Source: Pseudoxanthomonas koreensis_A (lineage in GTDB: Bacteria > Pseudomonadota > Gammaproteobacteria > Xanthomonadales > Xanthomonadaceae). Taken from it: 64,000 nt of DNA. This document shows, piece after piece, positions 26,001 through 35,196 of this stretch. A model generated the notes under the pieces. The model saw nothing but the letters and a program-made list of their open reading frames with translations, was not told where the DNA came from and searched no databases. The translations under genes were made by a program, and so were the position numbers. The DNA lies in the NCBI RefSeq assembly GCF_041890415.1, contig NZ_CP169056.1, positions 2,790,001-2,854,000 on the forward strand, in the 5' to 3' direction. Every line of letters starts with the position of its first letter. The first letter of the stretch is position 1.

Positions 26001-26841
26001 CGGCCGCACCATGACCCTCACCGGCGAGGTGGTGGTGCCCAGCGCGGAGCTGGACCTGGAATTCCTCGAACAGGGCGTCTCGGCTTCCGAAGACGTGGTG
26101 GTGGTCGACCCGGTCGACCCGCAGGAAGGGCCCAGCGCGCCGCTGGAAATGGACCTGGTGCTGGTGCTGGGCGAGCAGGTGCAGCTGAGCGGATACGGCC
26201 TGGATGGCCGCTTGCAGGGCCGGCTGGAAGTGCGCGCCAGGCCTGGCCGCGAGATGACCGCGACCGGTGCACTGGACGTATCCGGCCGCTACGAAGCTTA
26301 CGGCCAGAAGCTGGAGGTCACCCGCGGCCAGATGACCTGGAGCAACAACCTGGTGAGCGACCCGCGGGTGAACCTGCGCGCCGAGCGCCGCGTCAACGAT
26401 GTCATCGCCGGCATCAGCGTCACCGGCAACGCGCTCGAGCCGCGGGTGGAGGTGTGGTCAAACCCGTCGATGCCGCAGTCCGAGGCGCTGTCCTATCTCA
26501 TGCTCGGCCGCAGCCTGGAGGGCGCCACCCGCACCCAGGCCAACCAGGTCACCGCGGCGTCGGCGGCGATGTCGGCCGGCACCAGCCTGCTCACCGCCCG
26601 CCTGGGCGCGCGCATGGGCTTCGACGATGCCGGCGTCACCCAGTCACGCGCGCTTGGCGGCTCGGTGGTGGGCGTGGGCAAGTACATCTCGCCCAGCCTG
26701 TATGTGGGCTACGGCGTGTCGATGGTCGGCAGTGGCCAGGTGCTGATCCTGAAGTACCTGCTGCGCAAGGGATTCGACGTGGAGATCGAGTCCAGCACGG
26801 TGGAGACGCGCGGCTCGGTGAACTGGCGGCGCGAGAAGTAG
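23026..26841 (+). CDS. tamB: TamB, inner-membrane-anchored translocation/assembly protein
   Basis: 1271 residues from a GTG at 23026 that overlaps the tamA stop (GTGA), so the two are translationally coupled. A Pro/Arg-rich cytoplasmic start, then one transmembrane helix (about 28-55), anchors a very long periplasmic beta-rich chain of AsmA/TamB type. The C-terminal DUF490 region (about 900-1271) contains SYLMLGRS and the closing YVGYGVSMVGSGQVLILKYLL. Length matches the family (about 1200-1300). It bridges the periplasm as a hydrophobic groove reaching TamA. Confidence 0.95.
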   Translation: MSTPDPAPGTAPAPAPRRPRFYRRRRFWAWSGLAALAAAVAGATLLYWLLQTVAGRDVLLAQIVSRLPVDASLSWERAEGPLAGPLTLHQLDFRYQDYRFTARRAYLDPDIRPLLGRRLRLDAFVLEDATLDLAPSDEPFELPRWPDVLPAIEMPLAIQADTLVVDGLRVSSGGEPVIDIRRLRGGIDIANGRLHAEHLQAHTDLGLFAVHGHYLPAEDYRSDLEATAVFPAARGRSAARVGLIARGDLSRMDVAIGGRAPEPLRATLRLSGRRDAPRWRLHAHSDGLDPALFTGGEPIEQAPAFELLAQGTGGAAQLSGRVHHAGHDIVLAPSRLRLQDQVLEVAPLTLRLYDGQLRVRGHADFTDPADARFRASLLARRILVPGADAASPAVEIEHAAIGVAGSLARWATHGEATLRRGDDAATVHLDVRGDRTHARIHSLHARMPGGALEASGQAGWSPRLEWDVAVALDGFDPGYFLPGWNGRVNGRLASTGQARDAGGFDLDVDLQDLGGQLRGRALDGRGHFALRGSDGRGELVLALGASRLRAQGRIAGQRIDVEAQAAPVRLDDLWPDAGGELQGSVQLAGPRNAPDLRADLQGRGLRWGEWTAAQFSLHGALPWRGRGGDLQLEARALDAGVAVQRLAVRARGAVEDLQLALEADSEQAARLALSGLLQRRGAGWQGTLERLRVEPLRGQPWVLQAPATFAIAGARVRLEPACLAVTGKDGDASLCAQADWPRQGLSVTSERLPLSLLHPWLPRNEGRALVLRGDLSLEADLRPQANRWSGKLRLASPEGGLRLGDRSRREIIRYDQFSVDLEFDPRRIKARLGSGFRGDGYIDATVETGWEPHSPLEGNIYTYMSRLFWLELLSPELVRPRGVVRGHVSLRGTRGQPALGGQLLLEDFEGELPVLGLALSEGRGSLDAQPDGSARISASVRSGEGTLGMDGALSWYGQETPLQLHMHGRDVLISDTAMLRAVAAPDLRFGMRGRTMTLTGEVVVPSAELDLEFLEQGVSASEDVVVVDPVDPQEGPSAPLEMDLVLVLGEQVQLSGYGLDGRLQGRLEVRARPGREMTATGALDVSGRYEAYGQKLEVTRGQMTWSNNLVSDPRVNLRAERRVNDVIAGISVTGNALEPRVEVWSNPSMPQSEALSYLMLGRSLEGATRTQANQVTAASAAMSAGTSLLTARLGARMGFDDAGVTQSRALGGSVVGVGKYISPSLYVGYGVSMVGSGQVLILKYLLRKGFDVEIESSTVETRGSVNWRREK

Positions 26842-26980
26842 CGTCCCGGCGCCGTCACGGCCGCATGCGCAGGAGCGCTGCACCATCATGTGCACCTGCA
26901 TCGGCGGACGGGGCACGGCCGGCGGTTGTCCGCACCGGCGCACGTGGCTACCGTCCAGGCCAGCACTTGAGGGAACCACC

Positions 26981-29137
26981 ATGTCCAAGCCACGCCATTG
27001 CCTGCTCCATGCCCTGCTGCTTGCCGCCGCGTGCACCACCGCCCACGCCGACGAAGGCATGTGGATGCCCTCGCAGATGCCGCAGTTGGCGCAGGCGCTG
27101 CAGAAGGCCGGCTATACCGGCGATCCGTCCACCCTGGCCGACCTGACCGCAGCCCCGCTCAATGCGGTGGTCCGCGCAGGCGGCGGCACCGGCGCATTCG
27201 TGTCCGCCGACGGCCTGGTGCTGACCAACCACCACGTCGCCTTCGGCGTGATCCAGTACAACTCCACGCCCGCGCGCAACCTCATCGAACAGGGCTACGT
27301 CGCCGCCGGACGCGATGCCGAACTGCCGGCCAACCCCGACTTCCGGGTGCGGGTCACGGTGGGCTTCGACAATGTCACCGAACAGGTGCTGGCCGGCGCC
27401 CGCGGTCGCAAGGGACGCGCCTACCAGGACGCGGTGGATGCGGCCGGCAAGCGCATCGTCGCCGAATGCGAGCGCGAGCCGGGCATCCGCTGCAGCATCG
27501 CGGCCATGTACAGCGGCAGCGATTTCTACCGCATCCGCCAGCTGGAACTGCGCGACCTGCGCCTGGTCTATGCGCCGCCGCGCGGCATCGGCAACTACGG
27601 CGACGAGATCGACAACTTCATGTGGCCGCGCCACGCCGGCGACTTCACCCTGCTGCGCGCCTACGTCGACCGCCAAGGCCGCCCCGCCGCATACGCGCCG
27701 GACAACGTGCCCTACCAACCGCCCTCGCACCTGCAGGTGGCCCGCACCGGCCCGGAGGCGGGCGACTTCGCCATGCTGGCCGGTTATCCCGGCACCACGT
27801 TCCGGCACCGCACCGCGGCCGAGTTCGCACGCCAGGTGGAATGGACCCTGCCCGCCCGCGTGGACGTGTTCGACGCGCTGATCGGCGTGGTCGAGCAGGC
27901 CGGCCGCCACGACCCGGCCACGCGCACCCTGTACGCGGCGCAGTTGCAATCGCTGAAGAACAACCGTAAGCGCGCGGCCGGTGAACTGGAAGGCCTGCGC
28001 CGCAGCGACGCGGTGCGCCGGCGCGCGATCGACGAGCGCGCGATGCTGGCTGCCGCCCCGCGCAGCGAAGCACGCGACATCGCCGCGCTGGCCGGCGTGC
28101 TGGAGCAGGCCGCGGCGGTGCGCGAACGCACCCTGCTGCTGGGCCTGGTCACCTCGCAATCGCAGTTGCTGCGTTCGGCCCTGCACCTGCAGCGGCTGCG
28201 GCACGAGGCCGGCAAGCCGGACCCGGAGCGCGAATCGGGCTACCAGGCGCGCGACCTGGCGCTGATCGAGGGCATGCTGCGCCAGGTCCAACGCCGCTAC
28301 GACCCGCGCGTGGAAAAGGCCCTGCTGTCCGAGCTGCTTGGCCGCTACCAGCAACTGCCGGACGCGCAACGCCTGCCGGAATTGGACGCTGCCTTCGGGC
28401 GCGATGCCGGCGCCCTGGCCGCCACCCTGGACCGCGTGTACGGATCCACCGCGCTGGGCCAGGAGCAGGTCCGGCTGGACGCCTTCGCCGCAGCGCGCGA
28501 GGGCAAGCCCCTGCCGGCCGACCCGCTGCTGGAGCTGGCCGCGCAATTGCTGCCGGCGCAGTTGCAGATGGAGAACGCGGCCAAGGCCAGCGAGGGCGAG
28601 CAGTTGCGGCTGCGGCCGGCCTACATGCGTGCGCTGGCGGCGTGGCGCAATGCCCAGGGGCAGGCGCTGTACCCCGATGCCAACGGCACCCTGCGCATCA
28701 GCTACGGCAGGCTGGAACCGCTGCAGCCGCGCGATGCCGTGCACTACGCCCCGCTCACCAGCGTGGCTGGAATCACCGAGAAGCACACCGGCCAGGTGCC
28801 GTTCGATGCGCCGCAACCGCTGCTCGACGCGATCGCCGCCGGTGATTTCGGCCACACCGCCGACCCGGCGCTGGGCACCCAGACGGTCAACTTCTTGACC
28901 AACCTGGACACCACCGGCGGCAACTCCGGCTCGCCGGTGCTCAATGCGGCCGGCGAACTGATCGGCCTGAACTTCGACAGCAACTGGGAAGCGGTGAGCG
29001 CCAGCTGGTGGTTCGACCCGCGCTACAAGCGCGCCATCCACGTGGACATGCGCTACATGCGCTGGCTGATGGAGAAGGTCTATCCTGCCCCGCACCTGCT
29101 CCAGGAAATGGGACTGGACGGGAGCTCGCCCCTGTAG
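26981..29137 (+). CDS. S46-family dipeptidyl-peptidase
   Basis: A 718-residue secreted serine exopeptidase of the S46 family (DPP7/DPP11 type), which removes dipeptides from peptide N-termini in the periplasm. A signal peptide ends near AHADEG. The catalytic triad is visible at His85 (LTNHHVAF), Asp221 (WPRHAGDF) and Ser649 (GGNSGSP). Length is normal for the family. The start at 26981 has GAGGGA just upstream; the frame is open to 26888 but that extension lacks a signal. I cannot assign the DPP7 or DPP11 specificity without an alignment of the S1-pocket residue. The TAG stop (29135-29137) lies inside a REP-like element. Confidence 0.93.
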   Translation: MSKPRHCLLHALLLAAACTTAHADEGMWMPSQMPQLAQALQKAGYTGDPSTLADLTAAPLNAVVRAGGGTGAFVSADGLVLTNHHVAFGVIQYNSTPARNLIEQGYVAAGRDAELPANPDFRVRVTVGFDNVTEQVLAGARGRKGRAYQDAVDAAGKRIVAECEREPGIRCSIAAMYSGSDFYRIRQLELRDLRLVYAPPRGIGNYGDEIDNFMWPRHAGDFTLLRAYVDRQGRPAAYAPDNVPYQPPSHLQVARTGPEAGDFAMLAGYPGTTFRHRTAAEFARQVEWTLPARVDVFDALIGVVEQAGRHDPATRTLYAAQLQSLKNNRKRAAGELEGLRRSDAVRRRAIDERAMLAAAPRSEARDIAALAGVLEQAAAVRERTLLLGLVTSQSQLLRSALHLQRLRHEAGKPDPERESGYQARDLALIEGMLRQVQRRYDPRVEKALLSELLGRYQQLPDAQRLPELDAAFGRDAGALAATLDRVYGSTALGQEQVRLDAFAAAREGKPLPADPLLELAAQLLPAQLQMENAAKASEGEQLRLRPAYMRALAAWRNAQGQALYPDANGTLRISYGRLEPLQPRDAVHYAPLTSVAGITEKHTGQVPFDAPQPLLDAIAAGDFGHTADPALGTQTVNFLTNLDTTGGNSGSPVLNAAGELIGLNFDSNWEAVSASWWFDPRYKRAIHVDMRYMRWLMEKVYPAPHLLQEMGLDGSSPL

Positions 29138-29157
29138 GAGCCGGTCTTGCCGGCGAT
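29134..29157 (+). repeat. REP-like element, copy 1 (supplies a stop codon)
   Basis: GTAGGAGCCGGTCTTGCCGGCGAT: a GTAG foot followed by a small hairpin GCCGG-TCTTG-CCGGC. This is the layout of REP sequences mobilised by RAYT transposases in Pseudomonas and Stenotrophomonas. A closely related copy in reverse orientation is at 45417-45440. The TAG within the foot is the stop codon of the S46 peptidase gene. Confidence 0.65.
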
Positions 29158-29319
29158 TGCCATCGCTGGCAGTCCCGGGTCGATGGCTCCGGCATGGCCG
29201 TCGCTGCAATGCCGGCCCCTGCCGACGTGCGGGTCGCGATGCGGCTTGTCAACGGGTTACATCGACGCGCAGCGGTTGCCACAATCGGCGTCCGCTTTCC
29301 GCAGCCGATCCCCCACTCC

Positions 29320-31692
29320 ATGACCGAAATTTCCGCCGCGCTCGCGCGCAAGATCGCCCAGACCATCGCCACGGAGATCGGCGCGCAACCGGCGCAGGTG
29401 GTGGCCGCGGTCGGCCTGCTGGACGAGGGCGCGACCGTGCCGTTCATCGCGCGCTACCGCAAGGAAGTCACCGGCGGCCTGGACGACACCCAGTTGCGCA
29501 ACCTGGAAGTGCGCCTGGGCTACCTGCGCGAGATGGAAGACCGCCGCGCCGCGATCCTGTCCAGCATCGCCGAGCAGGGCAAGCTGACCGACGAGCTGCG
29601 CGGCGACATCGAGGCGGCCGACAGCAAGTCGCGCCTGGAAGACCTGTACCTGCCCTACAAGCAGAAGCGCCGCACCCGCGCCCAGATCGCGCGCGAGGCC
29701 GGGCTGGAGCCGCTGGCCGATGGCCTGCTCGAAGACCCGACGCGGGTGCCGGAAGAATTCGCCGCCACGTTCGTCGATGCCGACAAGGGCGTGGCCGATG
29801 CGAAGGCCGCGCTGGAAGGCGCGCGCGCGATCCTGATCGAACGCTGGGGCGAGGACGCCGCGCTGGTCGGCGAGCTGCGCACCTGGTTGCAGGAGGTCGG
29901 TGTGATCCGCGCAAAGGTCGCCGAGGGCAAGGAGACGGCCGGCGAGAAGTTCCGCGACTACTTCGACCACGCCGAGCCGCTGGCGAAGATCCCCTCGCAC
30001 CGCATGCTGGCGCTGCTGCGCGGACGCCGCGAGGAGTTCCTCGGCCTGGACCTCGACCCGGGCAGCGATGCCGACGCCGGCCATCTGTACGCCGAAGGCC
30101 GCGTCGCCCTGCACGCGGGCATCGCCGACCAGGGACGCGCCGCCGATGCCTGGCTGCGCAATGCCTGCCGCCTGGCGTGGAAGGCCAAGCTGCACCTGCA
30201 CCTGCTGATCGACCTGTTCGCGCAGGCGCGCGAACGGGCCGAGGCCGACGCGATCGCGGTGTTCGGCGACAACCTCAAGGACCTGCTGCTGGCGGCGCCG
30301 GCCGGGCCGAAGGCGGTGCTGGGCCTCGATCCCGGCCTGCGCACGGGCGTCAAGGTCGCGGTGGTCGATGCCACCGGCAAGCTGGTGGCTACCGACACCA
30401 TCTATCCGCACGAGCCGCGCCGGCAGTGGGACCAGTCGCTGGTGTCCCTGCGCAAGCTGTGCCAGGCGCACGGCGTGCAGCTGGTGGCGATCGGCAACGG
30501 CACCGCCAGCCGCGAGACCGACAGGCTCGCCGGCGACCTGCTCAAGCTGGCGCCCGAACTGAAGATGCAGAAGATCGTGGTCAGCGAGGCCGGCGCCTCG
30601 GTGTATTCGGCCTCGGAGCTGGCAGCGAAGGAGTTCCCGGGCCTGGACGTGTCGCTGCGCGGCGCGGTGTCGATCGCGCGGCGCCTGCAGGATCCGCTGG
30701 CCGAGCTGGTCAAGATCGAACCCAAGGCCATTGGTGTGGGCCAGTACCAGCACGACGTCGACCAGTACAAGCTGGCGCGCGCGCTGGATGCACGCGTGGA
30801 GGATTGCGTGAACGCGGTCGGCGTGGACCTCAACACCGCCTCGGCACCGCTGCTGGCGCGCGTGTCCGGGCTGTCGTCGACGGTGGCGGGAAATATCGTG
30901 ACGCACCGCGACGCCAACGGACCGTTCAAGCGCAGGAAGGACCTGCTCAAGGTGCCGCGCCTGGGCGAGAAGACCTTCGAGCAGTGCGCCGGCTTCCTGC
31001 GCATCGCCGACGGCGACGAGCCGCTGGACGCCTCGGCCGTGCATCCGGAAGCCTATCCTGTGGTCGAACGCATCGTCGCCGCCACCGGCAAGCCGATCCG
31101 CGCGCTGGTCGGCGATGCCGGCTTCGTGCGCACGCTGAAAGCACGCGAGTTCACCGACGAGCGCTTCGGCGAACCGACCGTGCGCGACATCCTGGCCGAG
31201 CTCGAGAAGCCCGGCCGCGACCCGCGCCCGGAGTTCAGGGCAGCGGTGTTCGCCGACGGCATCGAGGACATCAAGGACCTGCGCGAGGGCATGATCCTGG
31301 AAGGCGTGGTCAGCAACGTTGCCGCGTTCGGCGCCTTCGTCGACATCGGCGTGCACCAGGACGGGCTGGTCCACATCTCCGCGCTGTCGGACAAGTACGT
31401 CAAGGATCCGCGCGAGGTGGTCAAGGCCGGCGACATCGTCAAGGTGAAGGTGCTGGAGGTCGATGTCGCGCGCAAGCGGATTGCGCTGACGCGGCGCCTG
31501 GACGACGCGCCCGGCCAGGCGACCTCGCGCCCGGGCGAACGCGATGCGCGCCGCGACGGCGGGCGCCCGGCCGGCGGCGCGCGCGAGGGACGCGGCGAGC
31601 GTGCGCGTGGAGGCCCGGCGCGGCCACAGCAGCAGGCCGCACCGTTCAACAGCGCTATGGCCGACGCGCTCAAGGGCCTGCGCCGTTCCTGA
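29320..31692 (+). CDS. tex: Tex-family RNA-binding transcription accessory protein
   Basis: A 790-residue cytoplasmic nucleic-acid-binding protein of the Tex/YhgF family. In order: the Tex N-terminal helical domain (about 1-190), a YqgF/RNase H-like domain starting VLGLDPGLRTGVKVAVVD (about 330), tandem helix-hairpin-helix motifs (VDLNTASAPLLARVSGL; LLKVPRLGEKTFEQ, about 500-560), and an S1 RNA-binding domain (about 654-725, VSNVAAFGAFVDIGVHQDG). A basic Gly/Arg-rich tail of about 55 residues extends past S1 and is typical of proteobacterial members. No Shine-Dalgarno is evident before the ATG. It converges with mnmG with 14 bp between the stops. Confidence 0.95.
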   Translation: MTEISAALARKIAQTIATEIGAQPAQVVAAVGLLDEGATVPFIARYRKEVTGGLDDTQLRNLEVRLGYLREMEDRRAAILSSIAEQGKLTDELRGDIEAADSKSRLEDLYLPYKQKRRTRAQIAREAGLEPLADGLLEDPTRVPEEFAATFVDADKGVADAKAALEGARAILIERWGEDAALVGELRTWLQEVGVIRAKVAEGKETAGEKFRDYFDHAEPLAKIPSHRMLALLRGRREEFLGLDLDPGSDADAGHLYAEGRVALHAGIADQGRAADAWLRNACRLAWKAKLHLHLLIDLFAQARERAEADAIAVFGDNLKDLLLAAPAGPKAVLGLDPGLRTGVKVAVVDATGKLVATDTIYPHEPRRQWDQSLVSLRKLCQAHGVQLVAIGNGTASRETDRLAGDLLKLAPELKMQKIVVSEAGASVYSASELAAKEFPGLDVSLRGAVSIARRLQDPLAELVKIEPKAIGVGQYQHDVDQYKLARALDARVEDCVNAVGVDLNTASAPLLARVSGLSSTVAGNIVTHRDANGPFKRRKDLLKVPRLGEKTFEQCAGFLRIADGDEPLDASAVHPEAYPVVERIVAATGKPIRALVGDAGFVRTLKAREFTDERFGEPTVRDILAELEKPGRDPRPEFRAAVFADGIEDIKDLREGMILEGVVSNVAAFGAFVDIGVHQDGLVHISALSDKYVKDPREVVKAGDIVKVKVLEVDVARKRIALTRRLDDAPGQATSRPGERDARRDGGRPAGGAREGRGERARGGPARPQQQAAPFNSAMADALKGLRRS

Positions 31693-31706
31693 AGGGCCGG
31701 GGCGGC

Positions 31707-33611
<1,905 letters not shown>

Positions 33612-33697
33612 GGGCAGGCGGCGGAAGGGGCCGGCGGGGCCGGGCGATGGGCGGGAGACGCGATTCTACTGCCACGGCGGAGGGCACCCGGGAAATC

Positions 33698-33713
33698 TGG
33701 CACGGTTCCTGCT
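33698..33713 (+). promoter_or_regulatory. candidate sigma-54 (RpoN) promoter
   Basis: TGGCACGGTTCCTGCT fits the -24/-12 pattern TGGCAC-N5-TTGCa. GG and GC have the required spacing (ten bases between them), and only the first T of TTGC and the last base deviate. Transcription would start near 33724, about 110 bp before an intrinsic terminator, and no coding frame follows. Confidence 0.4.
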
Positions 33714-33723
33714 GCAACCTCCC

Positions 33724-33835
33724 TGCACCCGCAGCGGCAGCGTCAATGGCGCGGCTGGATTGGAACAGGGGCCGGCCACGCGCGCGGCGGGGGAGCACAG
33801 GGGTCGGTAGTCGGGGGACTACCGACCCCTTTTTT
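33724..33835 (+). ncRNA. candidate small RNA of about 110 nt
   Basis: Defined by the sigma-54-like promoter at 33698-33713 and the terminator at 33800-33835, with no protein gene upstream on this strand to explain the terminator. The predicted transcript has several GGA triplets (around 33753, 33758, 33792 and in the terminator loop), which could bind a CsrA/RsmA protein. The start point and any function are inference; it could instead be the end of an unannotated longer transcript. Confidence 0.4.
33800..33835 (+). terminator. strong intrinsic terminator
   Basis: A perfect 13-bp stem, GGGGTCGGTAGTC (33800-33812) with GACTACCGACCCC (33817-33829), has a four-base G loop and is followed directly by six T (33830-33835). 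It works only on the + strand, where no protein gene ends. Confidence 0.88.
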
Positions 33836-33925
33836 GTTCGTCATCGACGCTACAGCCGCGCGGGCGCGGGCTGCGGCCCGGCGCGTCCAGCGCCAGGCCC
33901 GGCCGTCCGCGACGCCCTGCCGCAC

Positions 33926-33955
33926 AAAAAAGCAGCCCGGCACTGCGGCCGGGCT
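33926..33955 (-). terminator. intrinsic terminator on the minus strand
   Basis: Read on the minus strand: AGCCCGGC, a six-base loop, GCCGGGCT, two bases, then six T (plus-strand A-run 33926-33931). It lies about 155 bp beyond the stop of the lipoprotein gene (34111), which it may serve, and about 85 bp beyond the stop of the coding relic at 34041. Confidence 0.82.
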
Positions 33956-34040
33956 GGAAGAGGCGTCGACGTCCGGCAGGGCCGGAACAGGGGGGATCCA
34001 GATTTTCCTGCCGGACATCGACATGGTCGTGCCATGCGGG

Positions 34041-34064
34041 TCAGAAGGTGACGCCCATGGTCAT
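34041..34064 (-). pseudogene. possible relic 3' end of an outer-membrane protein gene
   Basis: The minus strand reads R-M-T-M-G-V-T-F-stop. A C-terminal Phe preceded by alternating hydrophobic residues (G-V-T-F) is the classic beta-signal that ends outer-membrane barrels. The frame is blocked by a TGA at 34134-34136, inside the lipoprotein gene, so no full gene exists. A terminator follows on the same strand. It may be a remnant or chance; the stretch is short. Confidence 0.25.
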
Positions 34065-34110
34065 GCGCGGGCTAGCTTGGCGTGTGGCGCACGACAACGC
34101 AAGAGCGGAC

Positions 34111-34935
34111 TCAGGGTCGTACTGTGCTCCGCTTCACATTCCGGGCCGCAGCCGGGCGCGCGCCACGGGCCGGGGGCCGCGCAGCGGGCGACGGCGTCGC
34201 GTCGGTACGCGGCCGCACGGTCCGCGCCGGCAGCTGGCTGGCACGCTCCGCCCGCACCCGCTGGCCGCCAGTGGCCGGTTGCGGAGGCGGCGCAGGGCGC
34301 AGGGTCGCAGCACCCTGCCCACCGGGCCTCGGGCCCTGCACTCCGGAACGTGGCTGGCTGGACCGTGGCGGGCCCTGCATCCCGGAACGTGGCTGGCCGG
34401 ATCGTGGCGGGCCCTGCATCCCGGAACGTGGCTGGCCGGACCGCGGCGGGCCCTGCCGCGCCGGCGGCCGATTGCCGTCACCGGGCCGGGCACGGTCGAT
34501 GTTGCGCCACGGCGCGCCATCCAGGCGCGGACGTTCGGGACGATGGTTGTCGGCAGGCGGACGCGGACGCGGCGGCGGACGGTCATTGCCGGGGCGTGGA
34601 CGCGGTGGGCCTTCGTGGCCCGGACGCGGGCGCGGCGGCTGCACATGCGGCGGACGGTAGACCGGCGGGCGCTGCGCCGGCGGGCGCACGTAGTACCCGT
34701 GCCGGTACGGGCCTGCATACGGGGACCGATACGGCGAGTAGTAGCGCAGCCCGTAGGACATGCCCGGGCTGTAGTCGTAGTAGGGATAGACGCCGGATCC
34801 ATAGATGACCGTTGCCGAGCCACGGGTCACCGTCTCGCCGGTGTAGTAGCCGCCGCCCTGGTCCACGTAGCCGTAGGTGCTGCATCCGCCCAGGGCCATT
34901 GCCAGCGCGAGGCCGGCCAGTGATCGCATTTTCAT
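34111..34935 (-). CDS. Pro/Arg-rich repeat lipoprotein
   Basis: 274 residues from an ATG at 34933-34935, chosen because GGGGGA sits seven bases upstream; upstream ATGs at 34941 and 34974 fit less well. A lipoprotein signal (MKMRSLAGLALAMALGGC) has its lipobox Cys at 18, so the protein should be lipidated. Residues about 19-75 are Gly/Tyr-rich, and the rest is extremely rich in Pro, Arg and Gly, with three copies of a 13-residue repeat (GPPRSGQPRSGMQ-like) encoded by a 39-bp tandem repeat. No catalytic domain. The basic, disordered tail could bind peptidoglycan, LPS or nucleic acid; function unknown. Confidence 0.8.
   Translation of the reverse strand: MKMRSLAGLALAMALGGCSTYGYVDQGGGYYTGETVTRGSATVIYGSGVYPYYDYSPGMSYGLRYYSPYRSPYAGPYRHGYYVRPPAQRPPVYRPPHVQPPRPRPGHEGPPRPRPGNDRPPPRPRPPADNHRPERPRLDGAPWRNIDRARPGDGNRPPARQGPPRSGQPRSGMQGPPRSGQPRSGMQGPPRSSQPRSGVQGPRPGGQGAATLRPAPPPQPATGGQRVRAERASQLPARTVRPRTDATPSPAARPPARGARPAAARNVKRSTVRP
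34331..34447. repeat. 39-bp tandem repeat, three copies
   Basis: Units begin at 34331, 34370 and 34409 (each GGGCCCTGCA...), nearly identical, with a partial fourth start at 34448. The 13-codon unit encodes the Pro/Arg repeat of the lipoprotein, so copy number can vary without a frameshift. Confidence 0.9.
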
Positions 34936-35196
34936 GGACATTTCCCCCGTCCGGTGACGATCCCAGCTTGGCATGGCGCATTGAATCGGTGCTTAACCCC
35001 GCGTTCCCGGCGCCTGCGCGCTCAGGCGCTGGACAGGATGCGCCACGCCGCAGGACGGCGGATGCATGCGCTACCCTTGGTCCATGAGCCAGGGTCCTGC
35101 CAACGCCGCCGCCCGTGCGCGCCATGCCGCGCATGCACGCCGATGGCGAGCGGGCGTCGCGCCCGCCAGCGCAGCGGGCCATGCGGGGCGGAAGCC

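Larger units (their letters stand above)
33612..34110. other. 499-bp interval without a protein gene
   Basis: Between the mnmG start and the 3' end of the lipoprotein gene. It holds, on the + strand, a sigma-54-like promoter, a candidate small RNA and a strong intrinsic terminator. On the - strand it holds another intrinsic terminator and a short C-terminal coding relic (34041-34064). The remaining sequence shows no credible coding frame. Confidence 0.8.

Noticed and set aside
34331..34447. Direct repeats considered as a CRISPR array
   Set aside because: The 39-bp units are contiguous without spacers and encode in-frame protein repeats.
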